A stretch of DNA of 15,975 bases. It comes from an uncultured Eubacteriales bacterium. GTDB taxonomy: Bacteria > Bacillota > Clostridia > Christensenellales > Aristaeellaceae. Below are positions 13,363 through 15,975 of this stretch, piece after piece. The notes below the pieces were generated by a model, which saw only the letters and a program-made list of their open reading frames with translations, was not told where the DNA came from and did not search any database. The translations under genes were made by a program, and so were the position numbers. Each line of letters begins with the position of its first letter. Position 1 is the stretch's first letter. The stretch lies in assembly GCA_900553295.1 (NCBI GenBank), contig USCR01000043.1:1-15975 (forward strand). Reading direction: 5' to 3'.

Positions 13363-15345
13363 TCAGGCATTGACTGCCTTGGGCACGGGGGAATCCTCTG
13401 CATCCGCGTCCTCGCCAGAGGCCTCCTGGGGGATCAGCTTATCATAGCGGAAATAGACCGTGGCCATGGGCGGAACGCAGATGTCACAGCTGAAGGGCAG
13501 GTCGTTCCAGGGCTTCGCCACCGCATGGAGCACCTGGGAATTTCCCTTGCCGGAGCCGCCCCATTCCGTCCGGTCGGTATTGAATACTTCCTCCAGGGTA
13601 CCGTCCACGGGAAGGCCGATTTTGTACACGGGATGGTAGGTGGGGGTGAAGTTGGTTACGCACAGCACTGCGTTGCCTACCCGATCCGTGCGCAAAAAGG
13701 CTACCACGCTGTTGTCGCAGTCATTGGCGCAAATCCACTGGAAGCCGTCCCAACCGTCATCCACCTGCCACAGTGCAGGAGTTTCCCGGTAAAAGTGGTT
13801 CAGGCGGCGCACGCATTTTTGCATTTCGGGGTGGCGCTCATAGACCAGGAGGAACCAGTCCAGCTCATCGTCGTATTTCCATTCGATGAAATGCCCGAAC
13901 TCGCCGCCCATGAACAACAGCTTTTTTCCCGGGTGCGCCATGGTGTAACCGTACAGCGCCCGAAGCCCGGCAAACTTCCGCCACAGGTCGCCCGGCTGCT
14001 TGTCCAGCATGGAGTGCTTGCCGTGGACCACCTCATCGTGGGAGAAAGGCAGAATGTAATTTTCTGAAAAGGCGTAGAATAGTGAAAATGTCAGCTTGTC
14101 ATGGTGCCACTTGCGGTAAATGGGGTCCAGCTTGATGTAGGAGAGCATGTCGTTCATCCAGCCCATGTTCCACTTGAAGCCGAAGCCCAATCCGCCCATA
14201 TAGGCGGGCTTGGTCACCATGGGGAAGGCGGAGGATTCTTCCGCGATCATCATCGCGCCGGGAAAGTCGTGATACACCGTGGCGTTCAGCTTGCGCAGGA
14301 AGGCGATGGCGTCCAGGTTCTCCCGGCCGCCGTAGGGATTGGCAAGCCATTCCCCATTTTCACGGCAGAAATCATAGTACAGCAGTGCGCTTACCGCGTC
14401 CACCCGCAGCCCGTCCGCGTGGAACCAGTCCAGCCAGAAGCAGGCGTTGCTCAAAAGGTAGCTGCACACCTCGCCGCGCGCGTAGTCAAAGAGCATCGTG
14501 CCCCACTGGGCGATCTCGCCCCGGCGGGGATCGGGGTGGTTGTACAGGTCCGTGCCGTCAAAGCGGAACAGTCCCACTTCATCACGGGGAAAATGCGCGG
14601 GCACCCAGTCCAGAATCACGCCGATGCCCGCCTGGTGGCACCGGTCGATGAGCGACATCAGCTCCAGCGGCGTACCGTAGCGCGCCGTGGCGGAGTAGAA
14701 GCCCGTCACCTGATAACCCCAGCTCATATCGAGGGGATGTTCCATCACGGGCAGCAGCTCGATATGGGTGTAGCCCATCTCCTGAATGTAGGGGATCACT
14801 TCGTCGGCAAACTCCCGGTAGCTGTACATGGAGCCGTCCGGATGGCGCCGCCAGGAGCCGATGTGGACCTCGTAGATGTTGACGGGGCTGATGTAGGGGT
14901 TGAAATCATGCCGGGCGGCCATCCAGTCCTGGTCGCTCCAGTGGTAATTGTCCAGATCAATGAGGCGGCTGGCGTTGTTGGGCCGGAGCTGACTGAAGAA
15001 GCCGAAGGGGTCGGCCTTCATCCGCCACAGGTCATCCGCCCCCCACACGGCGTACTTGTAGGTGGGGTAACCGTCCTGCGGTACATTTTTCCAAAGCTCG
15101 TCCTCGCTCAGGCGCAATTCCCAGGTGCCGTCGTATTGCTTTTGCATGGGGGTCGCACTTTTGTCCCAGTCGTTAAACGATCCCACCAGCGCCACGTGTT
15201 TGGCGTTGGGAGCCCATACGCAGAAATGCCATTTGCGCTGGTCGCCCTCGTAGCATGGATGTGCGCCGAGCATTTCATAGGCACGGCGGTTCGTGCCCTG
15301 ATGAAAGGTATCGCGGATTTCAGCCGATGGCGCATGATACAGCAT
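13363..15345 (-). CDS. glgB: 1,4-alpha-glucan branching enzyme (GH13)
   Basis: The 660-residue enzyme cuts alpha-1,4 chains and re-attaches them as alpha-1,6 branches. An N-terminal CBM48 domain lies at about 25-115 (FCVWAPNAKHVALVGSFNDW). The GH13 barrel follows with ELLPVMEHP (196-204), the nucleophile Asp316 in DGLRVDAVS, the acid/base Glu369 in MIAEESSAFP and FSHDEVVHGK with His436/Asp437. A C-terminal beta domain follows (about 555-638), then an extra acidic tail of about 22 residues (SGEDADAEDSPVPKAVNA). The ATG has AGGAGG 8 nt upstream. It is the first gene of the glycogen operon. A family-normal length and intact active site make the call secure. Confidence 0.97.
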   Translation of the reverse strand: MLYHAPSAEIRDTFHQGTNRRAYEMLGAHPCYEGDQRKWHFCVWAPNAKHVALVGSFNDWDKSATPMQKQYDGTWELRLSEDELWKNVPQDGYPTYKYAVWGADDLWRMKADPFGFFSQLRPNNASRLIDLDNYHWSDQDWMAARHDFNPYISPVNIYEVHIGSWRRHPDGSMYSYREFADEVIPYIQEMGYTHIELLPVMEHPLDMSWGYQVTGFYSATARYGTPLELMSLIDRCHQAGIGVILDWVPAHFPRDEVGLFRFDGTDLYNHPDPRRGEIAQWGTMLFDYARGEVCSYLLSNACFWLDWFHADGLRVDAVSALLYYDFCRENGEWLANPYGGRENLDAIAFLRKLNATVYHDFPGAMMIAEESSAFPMVTKPAYMGGLGFGFKWNMGWMNDMLSYIKLDPIYRKWHHDKLTFSLFYAFSENYILPFSHDEVVHGKHSMLDKQPGDLWRKFAGLRALYGYTMAHPGKKLLFMGGEFGHFIEWKYDDELDWFLLVYERHPEMQKCVRRLNHFYRETPALWQVDDGWDGFQWICANDCDNSVVAFLRTDRVGNAVLCVTNFTPTYHPVYKIGLPVDGTLEEVFNTDRTEWGGSGKGNSQVLHAVAKPWNDLPFSCDICVPPMATVYFRYDKLIPQEASGEDADAEDSPVPKAVNA

Positions 15346-15411
15346 CGGAACTTCCTCCTAACGGCAAAGATTTGCGTTTCGAAGCACATTCTCTTTGAAC
15401 GATCTATGGTT

Positions 15412-15441
15412 ATTGTATTCGGTGGACGGCCTGTTCGTCAA
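15412..15441 (-). promoter_or_regulatory. Probable sigma-A promoter of the glycogen operon
   Basis: Minus-strand TTGACG (15436-15441) and TACAAT (15412-15417) are 18 bp apart. The predicted start near 15405 gives a leader of about 60 nt to the glgB ATG. The surrounding sequence is more AT-rich than the genes, as expected of a promoter. No operator repeat is obvious. Confidence 0.7.
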
Positions 15442-15819
15442 GTCCATTTTAGAAGATTTTTCAAGAATTTTATCCGTAAAATTGGCAGTCTGACTTTTGA
15501 AACGGAGAGCCCAAAAGGCATCTGAAAAACGGTTTTCCCGCCAGAAAGCCAGGCCGCTTTGAGCCTGCAAAATACACAAAAAGAGCAGCGGCCTCACAGC
15601 CTGCCTACCCTCGCCTTTTCAGCTGCGCCCGCATACAAAAAGAAAGGCAGCCTATCTTTTGTTTCCAATTCGCCCTCCAGAAAACCGGCCCCCAGAGGCA
15701 GCTACCGGCCCTTCGGGAGAAAAGAAAAGCCGGCTTCCTGTTTCCAGGAGGCCGGTTGCGCGTCAGGGCCTTGCGCCCTGGCAGTCCCGGGCGCCGGTCA
15801 GGGCTCCGGGGCTTTGCAT
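15442..15819. other. Non-coding stretch rich in inverted repeats
   Basis: I see no convincing gene here. There is an AT-rich part (15442-15540) upstream of the glgB promoter, then an 8-bp inverted repeat AGGCCGCT/AGCGGCCT (15551-15558 with 15587-15594) with a 28-nt loop. Between about 15680 and 15800 there are several copies of the word CCGG in short inverted arrangements, including one clear terminator (15718-15755). The short open frames across the region have no recognisable protein features, and they conflict in frame with the permease fragment that follows. Confidence 0.5.
15718..15755 (-). terminator. Orphan minus-strand terminator
   Basis: On the minus strand CCGGCCTCCTG and CAGGAAGCCGG (15745-15755 with 15730-15740, 10 of 11 paired) enclose a GAAA tetraloop and are followed by CTTTTCTTTT. 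It should end a leftward transcript arriving from the right. The sequence to the right holds no minus-strand gene before the opposite-strand permease fragment. Confidence 0.65.
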
Positions 15820-15821
15820 CT

Positions 15822-15975
15822 GTGGCGGAAGGGTATGAAATGAACGCTATTTCGGCGGCAGTAATCGGCGGTGTCAGCATGACCGGAGGATCGGGAAATG
15901 TTCTTGGCATGGTTGTCGGGGCAATGATTTTAACGATTATTCAAAACAGTTTTGATATTATGGGAGTAAATTCGT
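15822..15975 (+). pseudogene. RbsC-family sugar ABC transporter permease fragment, 5'-truncated, runs off window
   Basis: The frame through 15840 reads EGYEMNAISAAVIGG, then VSMTGGSGNVLGMVVGAMIL and TIIQNSFDIMGVNS. This closely follows the conserved C-terminal third of ribose/xylose-type permeases (GYELDAIAAVVIGG, SLxGGxGxxxGT, GxLxNGLNLLGV). The first ~200 residues of such a permease are absent. Upstream, the same frame runs through the terminator and repeat region with no homology, and the first ATG (15840) has no good ribosome binding site. GC is about 44% over 15840-15975, lower than in the neighbouring genes. It may be a truncated pseudogene, the edge of an inserted or rearranged segment, or the seam of a mis-joined assembly. 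The family call is firm, the status is not. Confidence 0.7.

Noticed and set aside
15559..15843. Small plus-strand open frame of 94 codons
   Set aside because: It crosses a terminator and repeats, has no protein-like features, and conflicts in frame with the recognisable permease segment.
15605..15910. Small minus-strand open frame of 101 codons
   Set aside because: It runs antisense to the permease fragment and through the orphan terminator; Pro/Arg-rich composition looks random.
1..15975. CRISPR arrays, tRNA/rRNA genes, transposases, integrases or phage genes
   Set aside because: No regularly spaced repeats, tRNA-like folds or mobile-element proteins were seen on either strand.

Overview
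The window is a GC-rich, gene-dense chromosomal stretch from an anaerobic Firmicute, most likely a gut-type Clostridia. Four features point there: the glgB-glgC-glgD-glgA order with a GlgD subunit, an L-box lysine riboswitch controlling asd-dapA-dapB, a BioY biotin importer with a BirA operator, and consistent strong AGGAGG ribosome binding sites. No lineage was checked by database search.

Layout, left to right. (1) Positions 1-1236 (+) hold the C-terminal part of a P2A/P2B-type calcium-pumping ATPase, cut by the window start. (2) Positions 1250-1492 are a structured convergent region. A minus-strand terminator lies near the ATPase stop. A plus-strand hairpin with a U-tract lies inside the 3' end of the facing gene. 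Several further hairpins lie between them, so this may be a structured RNA or a 3'UTR element. (3) Positions 5206-1428 (-) are a probable three-gene transcript: a Wzx-like polysaccharide flippase, a lipoprotein with helical repeats and a DUF6273-like C-terminal domain, and an OGG1-type 8-oxoguanine DNA glycosylase. (4) Positions 5266-5869 (+) are a sigma-A promoter, a BirA-type biotin operator and bioY. (5) Positions 9179-6000 (-) are the lysine/diaminopimelate operon: promoter, lysine riboswitch, leader terminator with a competing antiterminator, then asd, dapA and dapB. A bidirectional terminator shared with bioY ends it. (6) Positions 15441-9210 (-) are the glycogen operon: promoter, glgB, glgC, glgD, a perfect palindromic terminator, glgA and a final terminator. 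(7) From 15442 to the right end there is a non-coding stretch rich in inverted repeats. It includes an orphan minus-strand terminator and abuts, on the other strand, a 5'-truncated RbsC-type sugar permease fragment of lower GC that runs off the window.

How the genes work together. asd, dapA and dapB carry aspartyl phosphate through aspartate semialdehyde to tetrahydrodipicolinate, the precursor of lysine and of peptidoglycan diaminopimelate, and lysine feeds back through the riboswitch. GlgC/GlgD make ADP-glucose, GlgA polymerises it and GlgB branches the glucan. BioY imports biotin when BirA-biotin is low.

I found no defence system, CRISPR array, integrase, transposase, tRNA or rRNA. Most of the window is well-understood housekeeping. 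The least explained parts are the structured RNA region at 1256-1492, the lipoprotein, and the right-hand junction.
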